NCBI RefSeq assembly: GCF_009371985.2
Contig: NZ_VIKU02000001.1
Location: 124,001-188,000, forward strand
Length of the DNA: 64,000 nt
DNA from: Pelagihabitans pacificus
GTDB taxonomy: Bacteria > Bacteroidota > Bacteroidia > Flavobacteriales > Flavobacteriaceae
Reading direction: 5' to 3'
The notes under the pieces were generated by a model that made no database searches, was not told where the DNA came from, and was given only the letters and a program-made list of their open reading frames with translations. Shown here piece by piece: positions 1 through 8,759 of the stretch (positions within the stretch are counted from its first letter, which is position 1; each line of letters starts with the position of its first letter). The position numbers were made by a program, and so were the translations under genes.

Positions 1-62
1 ATCTTTTGAAGGACTGGATATTCGGTAAAAGGAGCAATCTCCTCGATAAAATGCATTTCCAT
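1..62 (-). CDS. possible N-terminal fragment of an unidentified protein
   Basis: A minus-strand reading frame opens with ATG at 62 and runs off the left edge. It gives 20 residues beginning MEMHFIEEIAPF. A TGA lies a few codons upstream in the same frame, so the start is bounded. It lies downstream of the M23 peptidase on the same strand with an 87-base gap. Another frame opening at 78 (MKLFIDGN...) is also open to the edge, so the frame choice rests only on protein-like composition. Function cannot be told from this fragment. Confidence 0.3.
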   Translation of the reverse strand, partial: MEMHFIEEIAPFTEYPVLQK

Positions 63-149
63 CGATGAATAACTTCATTTTGTAGGAAAAAATATTATGT
101 TGTAGGAACAGTTCGTCGACAAAATCAATCCTTTTATCGATATGTACAG

Positions 150-824
150 CTAAAAACCCAGTAGCAGGTTGGGATTTGGACAGTTTTTCGAATAAAATTC
201 CAAGTCCTCGGCGCTGCAAACACCGGGATAGTCGCCTTTTTTTCCTTCCATATCCAAGATGAGCTGAAAATGCAAATGGGGCGCATAGTCGACGTTAATA
301 TCTGGAGTGCCCAGGGTAGCAAGCAACTCCCCTGCCCTAAAAGCTTTTCTTTTTTGTAGACCGTATAGGGATTCTAAGGAAAGATGTCCGTACAGGCTGT
401 AGAAGGTCACTTTCCCCAACCGATGTTCCAAAATGATGGTTGGGCCATAATCCCCACTAGTAGCGTTATTTTGAAAACTATGAATTTTTCCTGCGACCGG
501 CACGAGCACTTTTGTGCCTGCTTCCGCCCAGAAATCAATACCTAAATGAATATTCCGAGGGCTTCCTTTCGAAAAACCGATCTTGTCGTTATACAAATTA
601 CGCTTTTCAAGATATCCCCCATAGGCGACGGTAGCATTATTTCTGGTGAGAATCCTATCAATATATTCCTGACATTCAATAGGATCGGTACTATCGATGG
701 TCTTCAAATCGGGATTGGTCGTTGATAGGTCCAAAGGGGTATAATCGGACAGTGGAATGGCCAAATCCAATGGGGGAATTGGCTTGTCCGAAACGGATCG
801 TAACAGTTCGGCGATGTTTTTCAC
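150..824 (-). CDS. M23 family metallopeptidase (LytM-like)
   Basis: Predicted zinc peptidase of the LytM/M23 family, which cleaves peptidoglycan cross-links. In the longest frame (TTG at 899, 249 residues) the ligands are His118 and Asp122 in HLGIDF and His210 in HLHF, with catalytic-type His172 (YGHLS) and His208. All five family residues are present. I chose the GTG at 822-824, which gives a protein starting VKNIAELL. The extra 25 residues from the TTG are low-complexity and fall where a promoter would be expected. No clear signal peptide remains with this start, so the protein may be cytoplasmic or use another export route. It is divergent from msrA, with which it shares the upstream region. 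Confidence 0.85.
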   Translation of the reverse strand: MKNIAELLRSVSDKPIPPLDLAIPLSDYTPLDLSTTNPDLKTIDSTDPIECQEYIDRILTRNNATVAYGGYLEKRNLYNDKIGFSKGSPRNIHLGIDFWAEAGTKVLVPVAGKIHSFQNNATSGDYGPTIILEHRLGKVTFYSLYGHLSLESLYGLQKRKAFRAGELLATLGTPDINVDYAPHLHFQLILDMEGKKGDYPGVCSAEDLEFYSKNCPNPNLLLGF

Positions 825-1039
825 ATTTGTAAAACTAGGGATATCTAGTGCAAGTATAAAAGTAAATTCAAAACCAAATGTTAAATACAAATACAACAAA
901 ATGGAGTTTAGAGGCCATCATCCTACTGTTCACTGAGTACCTATAACTGACTACGACCAAGTTTCCCTTTAACATTTTTTAACCCTCATTGCCGTAAGTA
1001 GTTTGTAACTTGGGCTACAAAGCTGAAAAAGAAAATTAT

Positions 1040-1738
1040 ATGAAGACTTTCAAAACCGTTTTGATAGCGTCTCTGACGTTCATTGCCACCAGTTGCCAAT
1101 CCCACGATAAGGAGAATAAAAAGGCGGATATCGCCGAGGTCGAAACTGCTGCCACCCCAAACACCGAAAAAATGTCCCCCCAGGACTTGAGTAAATACGA
1201 AACCGCTTATTTCGCCAGTGGTTGTTTTTGGTGTGTCGAAGCCATTTTCGAAAGCGTCAAAGGTGTTCAGGAAGTTGTTTCCGGATATGCCGGGGGCACT
1301 GAGGAAAATCCTACCTATGAGCAGGTTGCCAGGGGGCAAACGAGCCATGCCGAGGCCGTAAAGGTCTATTACGACCCTGAAGTGATTTCCTTTACCGCTT
1401 TGGTACAAGTGTTTTTTGGATCGCACGACCCGACCACCTTAAACCGTCAAGGGCCCGATCGCGGACCACAGTATCGCTCAGTGGCCTTTTACAAGAACGA
1501 GGAGGAAAAGAAGATCATCATGGCCTATATGCAAGCGTTGAAAGACCAGAATGTATATGGTGGGGAGCCTATTACCACAGAAGTGACCCCCTTCACAAAA
1601 TTCTACGATGCGGAGGAATACCATCAAGATTACGAAAAGAAGCATCCGAACAATTCCTATATTACCAATGTATCGATTCCAAGGCTCAATCGATTTAAGA
1701 AAAATTTCCCAGAGTACTTGAAGGAAGAAGCCCACTGA
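1040..1738 (+). CDS. msrA: peptide-methionine (S)-S-oxide reductase MsrA, lipoprotein form
   Basis: Reduces methionine-S-sulfoxide in damaged proteins. The family active-site motif GCFWCVE lies at residues 61-67 with catalytic Cys62. GYAGG and the C-terminal YHQDY segment are also family hallmarks. The ATG at 1040 gives MKTFKTVLIASLTFIATSC, a lipoprotein signal with Cys19, so the enzyme is expected on the periplasmic side of a membrane rather than in the cytoplasm. A TTG at 1010 would extend it by ten residues but would spoil the signal peptide. A strong terminator follows, so it is probably transcribed alone. Confidence 0.95.
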   Translation: MKTFKTVLIASLTFIATSCQSHDKENKKADIAEVETAATPNTEKMSPQDLSKYETAYFASGCFWCVEAIFESVKGVQEVVSGYAGGTEENPTYEQVARGQTSHAEAVKVYYDPEVISFTALVQVFFGSHDPTTLNRQGPDRGPQYRSVAFYKNEEEKKIIMAYMQALKDQNVYGGEPITTEVTPFTKFYDAEEYHQDYEKKHPNNSYITNVSIPRLNRFKKNFPEYLKEEAH

Positions 1739-1762
1739 TTGGATAATGACCTCGAATCAAGC

Positions 1763-1790
1763 AAAAGCGACCTTTACCGGTCGCTTTTTT
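1763..1790 (+). terminator. rho-independent terminator after msrA
   Basis: A perfect 10-base stem, AAAAGCGACC (1763-1772) with GGTCGCTTTT (1779-1788), has a 6-base loop and ends in a T run. It lies 25 bases after the msrA stop and before the DUF1080 gene. Confidence 0.85.
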
Positions 1791-1837
1791 ATTTATCGAT
1801 ATTACAAGCTATCTTTAAAAGCTTAAAACAACTACCA

Positions 1838-3214
1838 ATGAAACCGCTACCTCGATTTTTATGGCTTATATGTCTTGCAGTAACAATCCTCGCATGTGAA
1901 GAAACCCCGAAAGACGATACCCCCTGGATTGCCTTGTTCGATGGGGAAACCCTGACGGGATGGACCCAAAAAGGAGGCGAGGCCAAGTATGGGGTGCGCG
2001 ACGGAATGATTGTGGGCACCACAGTCCACGATACCCCGAATTCATTCATGACCACTGAGAAGATGTACGATGATTTTATTTTGGAGTTCGAGTATTTGGT
2101 CGATTCCACCATGAATTCCGGGGTACAAATTCGAAGCAATAGCTTTCCGTATTATCGGGATGGTCGTGTTCACGGTTATCAGGTAGAAATCGACCCTTCG
2201 GGCAGGGCTTGGAGCGCTGGCATCTACGACGAGGCCCGAAGGGGATGGCTGCATACCCTCGAAAAAAATCAGGAGGCTCAAAATGCTTTCAAACAAAACG
2301 ATTGGAACCATTATCGAATCGAGGCCCTTGGCGACACGCTGAAAACCTGGATCAATGGGGTGCCCGCAGCGCATCTCATCGATGACATGACAGACAGTGG
2401 ATTCATTGGACTGCAAGTACATTCTATCGGTAAAGACCAAAAAGAAGGTACCGAAATTATGTGGAAAAATATCCGCATTCTTACCGACAGTCTTTCGAAA
2501 TACGCTAAAAAATCCCCATTACATCCCGTCGTTACCAAAAACCAATTGACCCATGGGGAGGCGAATGATGGATGGAGGCTATTATGGGACGGTGAAACTA
2601 CCAACGGTTGGCGTGGCGCCCGATTGGATGAATTTCCCGCTGAGGGCTGGGTCATCGAGGATGGCATCCTTACCGTACTGCCTTCCGGTGGCGAGGAGTC
2701 GGCAGCAGGTGGCGATATTGTGACCACCGAATTGTACGGCGATTTTGAACTCAAAGTCGACTTTAAGATTACCGAGGGTGCCAATAGCGGTATCAAGTAC
2801 TATGTGGATACCGATTTAAACAAGGGTCCGGGGTCGTCGATCGGATTGGAATACCAGATTTTGGACGACCCCCGCCACCCCGATGCCAAGCTAGGGAACC
2901 ATGAGGGAAGCCGCACTGTAGCCTCGCTCTATGACCTCATACAAGCGGACCCCAATAAACCGATGAACCCCATCGGGGAATGGAATACGGCCCATATCGT
3001 TTCCAAGGATGGGCATGTAGAACATTGGCTCAATGGCGTAAAGGTATTGGAATATGAACGCGGTAGCGATGCCTATCGAAAACTGGTCTCGGAAAGTAAA
3101 TACGCCAAATGGCCCAATTTCGGGGAATCGGAAAAAGGGCACATTTTGCTGCAGGATCACGGCGACCTTGTCTCCTTCCGGAATATCAAAATAAAAACCA
3201 TCGAAAAAGAATAA
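1838..3214 (+). CDS. lipoprotein with two DUF1080 (3-keto-glycoside hydrolase-like) domains
   Basis: The protein of 458 residues starts at the ATG at 1838, which gives a lipoprotein signal (MKPLPRFLWLICLAVTILAC, Cys20). An upstream TTG at 1739 would place the signal internally and run through the terminator. Two DUF1080 domains sit in tandem, about residues 28-215 (IALFDGETLTGW) and 245-455 (LLWDGETTNGW). Family knowledge: DUF1080 proteins have a concanavalin-like fold and several cleave 3-keto sugars made by an oxidoreductase. The gene is followed after two bases by a Gfo/Idh oxidoreductase, so the pair fits oxidation of a glycoside followed by cleavage. Which domain is catalytic is not clear from the sequence. 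Confidence 0.85.
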   Translation: MKPLPRFLWLICLAVTILACEETPKDDTPWIALFDGETLTGWTQKGGEAKYGVRDGMIVGTTVHDTPNSFMTTEKMYDDFILEFEYLVDSTMNSGVQIRSNSFPYYRDGRVHGYQVEIDPSGRAWSAGIYDEARRGWLHTLEKNQEAQNAFKQNDWNHYRIEALGDTLKTWINGVPAAHLIDDMTDSGFIGLQVHSIGKDQKEGTEIMWKNIRILTDSLSKYAKKSPLHPVVTKNQLTHGEANDGWRLLWDGETTNGWRGARLDEFPAEGWVIEDGILTVLPSGGEESAAGGDIVTTELYGDFELKVDFKITEGANSGIKYYVDTDLNKGPGSSIGLEYQILDDPRHPDAKLGNHEGSRTVASLYDLIQADPNKPMNPIGEWNTAHIVSKDGHVEHWLNGVKVLEYERGSDAYRKLVSESKYAKWPNFGESEKGHILLQDHGDLVSFRNIKIKTIEKE

Positions 3215-3216
3215 CC

Positions 3217-4545
3217 ATGACCACAAGACGTACTTTTATAAAAAAAACCACTGCCGGAACCGCGGGCATTACCTTAGGCGGACTCCTAGTCCCCCAGATG
3301 GGTATCGCCACGATAGTAGGCGCCAACGACCATATCAATTGTGCGGTCGTTGGGGTACGAAGTAGAGCGAAGGCGCACGTGCTGGCCATCCACAAAGACC
3401 CCAATGCCAAGATTCTTTACAATTGCGATGTAGACGATACGATCATCGAGGCACACAATACGTGGTGTCAAGAAAATATCGGCTATGTACCCAAAGTCGA
3501 AAAAGACTTTCGTAAAATATTGGAAGACAAAGATGTCGATGCCGTGTTTATTGCGACGCCCGAACACTGGCACGCTCCCATGGCCATCATGGCCATGCAA
3601 GCCGGTAAACATGTTTATGTGGAGAAACCCTGTAGCCACAATGCCCACGAAAACATGCTTTTGGTCGAAGCTCAAAAGAAATATGGCCTGAAGGTACAAA
3701 TGGGCAATCAACAGCGTTCGGCGGCTACGACCATCATGGCCATCCAAGATATCAAAAATGGTATTATCGGGGACGTTTATAAAGGGGAAGCCTATTATTC
3801 CAACAATCGTGGCTCCATCGGAAACGGTAAGACCATCGAGGTACCCAAAACATTGGATTGGGAGCTTTGGCAAGGTCCGGCTCCGCGGGAAGCCTATCGA
3901 GATAACGTGCATCCGTACAACTGGCATTGGTTCCGAACCTGGGGAACCGGGGAAATACACAACAATGGCACCCATGAAATCGATATCTGTCGATGGGCGC
4001 TGGGCGTCGACCTTCCCGATACCGTAACCTCTTTTGGAGGAAAATATACCTATGACGATGATTGGCAATTCGTAGACAACCAGCAGGTAACCTATCAATT
4101 TGCTGACAACAAGTTTATTACATGGACCGGACACAGCCGCGGTATCATGAAACCGGAACGTCCTGGGAGGGGCATTACCATCTATGGCAGTAAAGGATCT
4201 ATTCAGTTAGACCGTAATTTTTATAAGCTCTATAATCTGCAGGGCAATCCCATCAAATTCGAATTTGAACGCGGGGCCAGTGCCACAACCAATACCAGGG
4301 GTGAAGGTCAGCTGGACGTGAATCATGTCGGCAATTTCTTCGATGCCATTCGCAAAGACGTTTCGCTGAATGCGGAGATCAAGGACGCCAGTATCTCTAC
4401 CATGCTCTGTCATTTGGGCAACATGGCACAGGATGTTGGGGAAACCTTGAAAATAGATACGACCACCGGAAAAGTCCTTAATAGTGCAAATGCAATGAAA
4501 GCCTGGAAACGCGAGTATGCCGAAGGATGGGAACCAAAGGTGTAA
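3217..4545 (+). CDS. Gfo/Idh/MocA family oxidoreductase with Tat-type signal
   Basis: NAD(P)-dependent sugar oxidoreductase family, 442 residues. The ATG at 3217 lies two bases after the previous stop and yields a twin-arginine start (TTRRTFIKK) before a hydrophobic stretch, so export in folded form is likely. The EKP motif is at residues 136-138 and the GTHEIDICRWAL region carries the usual catalytic-type His and Asp. The nucleotide-binding glycine motif is unusual: GVRSRA at 46-51 in place of GxGxxG. A longer frame opening at 3109 is rejected because it would hide the Tat signal. Operon with the DUF1080 lipoprotein upstream and a second oxidoreductase downstream. Confidence 0.9.
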   Translation: MTTRRTFIKKTTAGTAGITLGGLLVPQMGIATIVGANDHINCAVVGVRSRAKAHVLAIHKDPNAKILYNCDVDDTIIEAHNTWCQENIGYVPKVEKDFRKILEDKDVDAVFIATPEHWHAPMAIMAMQAGKHVYVEKPCSHNAHENMLLVEAQKKYGLKVQMGNQQRSAATTIMAIQDIKNGIIGDVYKGEAYYSNNRGSIGNGKTIEVPKTLDWELWQGPAPREAYRDNVHPYNWHWFRTWGTGEIHNNGTHEIDICRWALGVDLPDTVTSFGGKYTYDDDWQFVDNQQVTYQFADNKFITWTGHSRGIMKPERPGRGITIYGSKGSIQLDRNFYKLYNLQGNPIKFEFERGASATTNTRGEGQLDVNHVGNFFDAIRKDVSLNAEIKDASISTMLCHLGNMAQDVGETLKIDTTTGKVLNSANAMKAWKREYAEGWEPKV

Positions 4546-4577
4546 GTAGCCAGTAAACCGCAAATTAAAATAGTAGA

Positions 4578-5774
4578 ATGAAAAGAAGGGAATTCGTAGT
4601 AAAAGGTAGTTTGGCCACTGCGGCCTTGGGAACATCGTCGGTAGCCCTTGGAAAGGTATTTGATAAAAGTCCTAACGAGACCCTCCGTATCGGAATCATC
4701 GGTACTGGGGACCGCGGCGGTGGATTGATTCCCTTGATCAATCAAATCGAAAATTTCGAAGTAACGGCCTGTTGCGATATTTTACCCTTTCGGTTGAACA
4801 AGGCCTTAAACAAGGTCGACGGCAAAAAGGCTACAGGATATAAGGAGTACCGCAAACTGCTGGAACAGCCCGATTTGGATGCCGTGTTGGTTGCGACCCC
4901 ATTCAACACCCATTCCAAAATTGCGGTCGATGCACTGGATGCCGGCAAGCATGTATATTGTGAAAAGACCTTGGCCAAAGGCTTTATGGGCATAGAACAA
5001 CTGGTCGCAAAGGCACAGGCTTCCAATAAAATCTTCCAGACCGGGCACCAATACCATAGTTCACGGCTATATACCCACGTGGTCGATTTGATTAAGAATG
5101 GAAAGGTCGGTACCATTTCCGCTTTTGAATGCCAATGGAACCGCAACGGCGATTGGCGACGTCCGGTACCGGAGCCGGGGCTCGAACGCTTGATCAACTG
5201 GCGTATGTACCGTGAGTTTTCCGGGGGACTCGTCGCGGAGCTATGTTCCCATCAAATCGATTTTGTTAACTGGGTCACCGATTCCGTACCCGAAAAGGTA
5301 ATCGGGGTAGGTGGAATCGATTATTGGAAGGATGGCAGGGAAACCTATGACAACATTCACCTCATCTATACCTATCCAAAAGGAATCAAAGCAAAGTTCA
5401 CCTGCCTTACCAGCAATGCGATGAACGACTATCGGATAAAGGTTTTGGGCGATAAGGGAAGTATTATCCTCGACTACACAAAGGCTTGGTTTTACCCTGA
5501 AGGAAGCTATCAAAAGGAAATGGGAGAGGTCGATGGGGTCGCGGGTGCTACCGTGGCTTGGGACAAGGGTAAAGGCATACCCATTGAAGTAGACCACGCC
5601 GATCCCAGCAAACAGGCACTTATGGATTTCAAGGAAAGTATTGCAAACACTACGGAACCCATCTCGAATGTCATCTCCGGAGCAAAAGCAGCCATCTGTG
5701 TACAAATGGGCCTTGACGCCATGCATGAGGAGAAAATCGTTGAATGGAAAGGGCACCACGGTTTGGAGGGCTAG
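4578..5774 (+). CDS. Gfo/Idh/MocA family oxidoreductase with Tat-type signal (second copy)
   Basis: 398 residues, 32 bases after the previous oxidoreductase and only distantly similar to it. It opens MKRREFVVKG followed by a short hydrophobic stretch, a Tat-like signal. Unlike its neighbour it keeps a canonical nucleotide motif (GTGDRG, 42-47). The EKP position reads EKT (129-131). The segment with SHQIDFVNWV matches the family's catalytic His/Asp region. It probably acts on the same carbohydrate pathway as the DUF1080 lipoprotein, either oxidising the sugar or reducing the keto product after cleavage. The exact substrate cannot be read from the sequence. Confidence 0.9.
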   Translation: MKRREFVVKGSLATAALGTSSVALGKVFDKSPNETLRIGIIGTGDRGGGLIPLINQIENFEVTACCDILPFRLNKALNKVDGKKATGYKEYRKLLEQPDLDAVLVATPFNTHSKIAVDALDAGKHVYCEKTLAKGFMGIEQLVAKAQASNKIFQTGHQYHSSRLYTHVVDLIKNGKVGTISAFECQWNRNGDWRRPVPEPGLERLINWRMYREFSGGLVAELCSHQIDFVNWVTDSVPEKVIGVGGIDYWKDGRETYDNIHLIYTYPKGIKAKFTCLTSNAMNDYRIKVLGDKGSIILDYTKAWFYPEGSYQKEMGEVDGVAGATVAWDKGKGIPIEVDHADPSKQALMDFKESIANTTEPISNVISGAKAAICVQMGLDAMHEEKIVEWKGHHGLEG

Positions 5775-5933
5775 GCATGGGGGGCATTCCTTTTGATAGT
5801 CGGGACACTGGGCTGTCTTTGGCCGATTTGCGCCGTTGAATCCTGTCATTTGATTATCATGAAGATGTGTGTACTCGAAAAATAGGTTGCTGCAATCAAT
5901 GATACATACATCCTTCATCCAACGATATCGAAG

Positions 5934-6749
5934 ATGAAAATATTAACGAAAGGCCAATATTACGGAAACCCAAATTCGGAGGTATCGTTCGACGGAGTGC
6001 TATTATCCCACTATAGCTATACCGGCGATAAAACTGATTGGCACTACCATGAGAATCCGTATTTCATGTACGTGTTACGGGGGAATATGATGGATTGCAA
6101 CAAAAAGGCGAAGTCATTATGCCCACCTGGCAGTTTAATGTTCAATAATTGGCAAGAGGTTCATTTTGGATCGAAACATTCCGACCGGGCCAGCGGTTTC
6201 CATTTGGAATTTGAAAGGTCTTGGTTGAAAAAGATGGGGGTGTCCCAACAGTTGTTGGAAGGGAGCCAATTAATAGAACATCCCCGTGTACACTTGGCTT
6301 TTGCGAAATTATTCCATGAATTCGCAATGCCGGATAGCTATTCGGTCGTATCGGTTGAAGTATTATTGCTACAGATTTGTGAGGTATTAAGCAAAATCAA
6401 GGAAGCCAACACTGCCGAGACTCCTTCTTGGATAGGTCACTTGAAGGAACTCCTTCACTACGACTCCCATGATTTTAGCCTTCAATATCTTTCAAACCAG
6501 CTTGATGTACATCCGGTACATATCTCCAGAGCGGCACCCAAATACCTATCGATGAGCCTGGGAGAATATATACGACAACAGAAAATAAAGAAGGCCATTC
6601 CCCTCATCTTGGACCCTACCCGTTCCCTCACGGAAATTGCATATCAGGTAGGCTTTGCCGATCAAAGCCATTTCAATCGTGTGTTTAAGTCTTTCTTTAA
6701 AATGAATCCGAGTGTCTACCGCGGAACCAAAAAAATATCGCTAGGTTAA
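5934..6749 (+). CDS. AraC family transcriptional regulator
   Basis: 271 residues. The N-terminal part resembles the cupin sensor of AraC proteins (DWHYHENPYFMYVLRGN). The C-terminal 100 residues form the double helix-turn-helix, with the typical ending LTEIAYQVGFADQSHFNRVFKSFFKMNPSVYR. It lies on the same strand 159 bases after the oxidoreductase cluster, so it is the natural candidate for its regulator, but no operator could be identified. The ligand is unknown. Confidence 0.92.
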   Translation: MKILTKGQYYGNPNSEVSFDGVLLSHYSYTGDKTDWHYHENPYFMYVLRGNMMDCNKKAKSLCPPGSLMFNNWQEVHFGSKHSDRASGFHLEFERSWLKKMGVSQQLLEGSQLIEHPRVHLAFAKLFHEFAMPDSYSVVSVEVLLLQICEVLSKIKEANTAETPSWIGHLKELLHYDSHDFSLQYLSNQLDVHPVHISRAAPKYLSMSLGEYIRQQKIKKAIPLILDPTRSLTEIAYQVGFADQSHFNRVFKSFFKMNPSVYRGTKKISLG

Positions 6750-6780
6750 TTTGGTACAATTTTTAAGAACATCGGCGACC

Positions 6781-6788
6781 TACCTTTG
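6781..6788 (+). promoter_or_regulatory. candidate -7 box for the serine hydrolase gene
   Basis: TACCTTTG matches the Bacteroidota -7 consensus TAnnTTTG and lies 20 bases before the ATG at 6809. A TTG at 6751-6753 is 27 bases away, longer than usual, so the -33 half is weak. Confidence 0.4.
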
Positions 6789-6808
6789 GTGCCTAAATCA
6801 TTTCAATT

Positions 6809-8527
6809 ATGGTAAAGCACATCTGTATTGTAGTATTGTTCTCCTTTCCAATTTTGTTCGGTTGCGCGCAGCAAAATGTCTATGATTATGAGGGTAATTG
6901 GGTCGGAACCCTGCCGGACCGACACAGTTTTAATTTTACGGTCACCTTGGAAGCGCTCGAAGCCGACGTCTATCACCTCGTAATTGCCAACAAAAAAGTA
7001 CTCCTGGACACAAAGCTGCATTCCACCGGTAAAGACCATATACAATTGAATATCGATAATCAATTATACTTTGACCTATATCAGGATTGTAACGGGCAAG
7101 CATTAAATGGTTTCATCAAATCGGGTCGGTATTTTTACAGCGTACAACTACGAGAAGTGGCCCCTAATACATTTGAAGGTCCATGGAACTCCTTTATGTT
7201 CAACGATGGCATCCTATCGGATGATTTTCTGCTATACGTCGAAAATAACAACAACGCGCAACTGGTCGCCTATCCCATATTTGGGGACCAGCGATTTAGG
7301 GGAACATGGGCTAGCGGCTTTAAAAGGAAAAACGACACTCTTTTTTTTAAAGATGACAATACCGGATTCAAGTTTCGGGCTTCCCTTTCACCGATGGGGA
7401 TCGGATTGGAAATCTATCTCGTCGACGCCCTAATCACCAACATCGACTTAACCCATTCCGAAGAGAATTTAGAATTTCAAACTGACCCAATCGTTAACAG
7501 CCAAAGTACTGCCGCCCCCCCACAATTGACCGATGGGTGGGAAACTGCCGATGGCCGGGATTTCGGATTGAACGACGCTGAATTACAGCGATTGATCGAC
7601 GATGTACTCGAAAATAAACTTGTAAACACGCACAGCATTCTTATCGCGAAACAAGGAAAACTGGTATTCGAAACCTACTTTGATGGCTTTAACACCGACA
7701 TACCCCATGATTTGCGTTCGGCATCCAAAAGTATTTCATCTGCCATGATCGGTATCGCAATAGACGACGGCATCATTGAAGGTGTCGACGCTAAACTTTA
7801 TGACTGTATCCCGGAAACCTATCAGTATACAAAAGATGCTACAAAATCGAAAATACGGATAAAAGATCTCTTGACAATGAGCTCCGGATTGGATGTGAAC
7901 GATTTAGCCTCCGAGGACTACTACCAAAATCCCGATAATCCCAATAGTTGGTTGCAGACCGTTTTAGAGGCCCCTATGGTAAAAGAGCCGGGGACCTATG
8001 CGGATTACGGATCGGCAAATCCCTTTCTCCTTGGAGTTTGCTTAAGCGACCGTTTGGAAAAACCTTTGGAATCCTATATGCATGAGAAGTTATTTGTCCC
8101 ATTAGGTATCACCAACTATATCAATCAGACCGATGATACGGAGGTCACCCCATACTTTGGAGGGGGCATGATGCTAACTCCTCGGGATCTACTCAAATTT
8201 GGGCAACTCTATCTGGACAAGGGAATATGGAACGGGAAGCGCATACTATCTGAAAAATGGATGGTGGAGTCATTTAAAAAACACATGCAACTACAGGATG
8301 TTGTAGACAAAAATGACTATGGGTATCTCTGGTGGCATGATGTCTACAAGGTCGCTGGAAAAAAGATTGAAACGGTGGAAGCGAGAGGTGCCGGGGGCCA
8401 GTTCATTTTCGTAATTCCCGAGCTAGAGTCCGTGGTGGTCATCACATCGGGGAATTTCAGAAATCGGAAAGGCAATCAACCGAGAGACATATTAAAGGAG
8501 TATCTTCTGCCGGCAATGGTATTTTGA
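6809..8527 (+). CDS. serine hydrolase (beta-lactamase class C fold) lipoprotein
   Basis: 572 residues with a lipoprotein signal ending at Cys19 (ILFGC). Residues 25-225 are a beta-rich domain seen ahead of many such hydrolases and unidentified here. Residues 250-570 are the penicillin-binding-protein/class C beta-lactamase-like domain, with the SxxK nucleophile motif SASK at 304-307, the tyrosine motif around Tyr400 (DYGSANPFLLG) and the third motif as GAGGQ near the end. Family members include esterases, D-amino-acid peptidases and lactamases, so antibiotic hydrolysis should not be assumed. Expected in the periplasm or at the outer membrane. It stands alone between AraC and a terminator. Confidence 0.9.
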   Translation: MVKHICIVVLFSFPILFGCAQQNVYDYEGNWVGTLPDRHSFNFTVTLEALEADVYHLVIANKKVLLDTKLHSTGKDHIQLNIDNQLYFDLYQDCNGQALNGFIKSGRYFYSVQLREVAPNTFEGPWNSFMFNDGILSDDFLLYVENNNNAQLVAYPIFGDQRFRGTWASGFKRKNDTLFFKDDNTGFKFRASLSPMGIGLEIYLVDALITNIDLTHSEENLEFQTDPIVNSQSTAAPPQLTDGWETADGRDFGLNDAELQRLIDDVLENKLVNTHSILIAKQGKLVFETYFDGFNTDIPHDLRSASKSISSAMIGIAIDDGIIEGVDAKLYDCIPETYQYTKDATKSKIRIKDLLTMSSGLDVNDLASEDYYQNPDNPNSWLQTVLEAPMVKEPGTYADYGSANPFLLGVCLSDRLEKPLESYMHEKLFVPLGITNYINQTDDTEVTPYFGGGMMLTPRDLLKFGQLYLDKGIWNGKRILSEKWMVESFKKHMQLQDVVDKNDYGYLWWHDVYKVAGKKIETVEARGAGGQFIFVIPELESVVVITSGNFRNRKGNQPRDILKEYLLPAMVF

Positions 8528-8539
8528 CAATTCAACAAG

Positions 8540-8567
8540 AGGCCGTTCATTACCTGAACAGCCTTTT
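8540..8567 (+). terminator. hairpin after the serine hydrolase gene
   Basis: AGGCCGTTCA (8540-8549) pairs with TGAACAGCCT (8555-8564) with one mismatch and is followed by TTT. It lies 12 bases after the stop. The rest of 8568-8759, up to the end of the convergent glycerate kinase gene, holds nothing I recognise. Confidence 0.6.
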
Positions 8568-8759
8568 AATCTCCATAGGAGGTTCTGTTCCAAATAAACC
8601 CGCACCGTATAAGGCACTTCGTTGATCTTGGTATGACAGGTAAAGGGTTATCGATTTTCGAAGGCTTTGCCAATGCTATTACCTAAAATATCGGCTATCG
8701 TATTCCAATACATCTTGAAAATCTGTTTATCCAATACCTTCCCTCAAATTTAAAGCGAT

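Noticed and set aside
3286-4134. Long minus-strand open frame (282 codons) opposite the first Gfo/Idh gene
   Set aside because: It is the mirror of a well-supported coding frame, with no family motif and no start context.
5241-5918. 225-codon minus-strand frame over the second Gfo/Idh gene
   Set aside because: Shadow of a real gene; no recognisable protein features.
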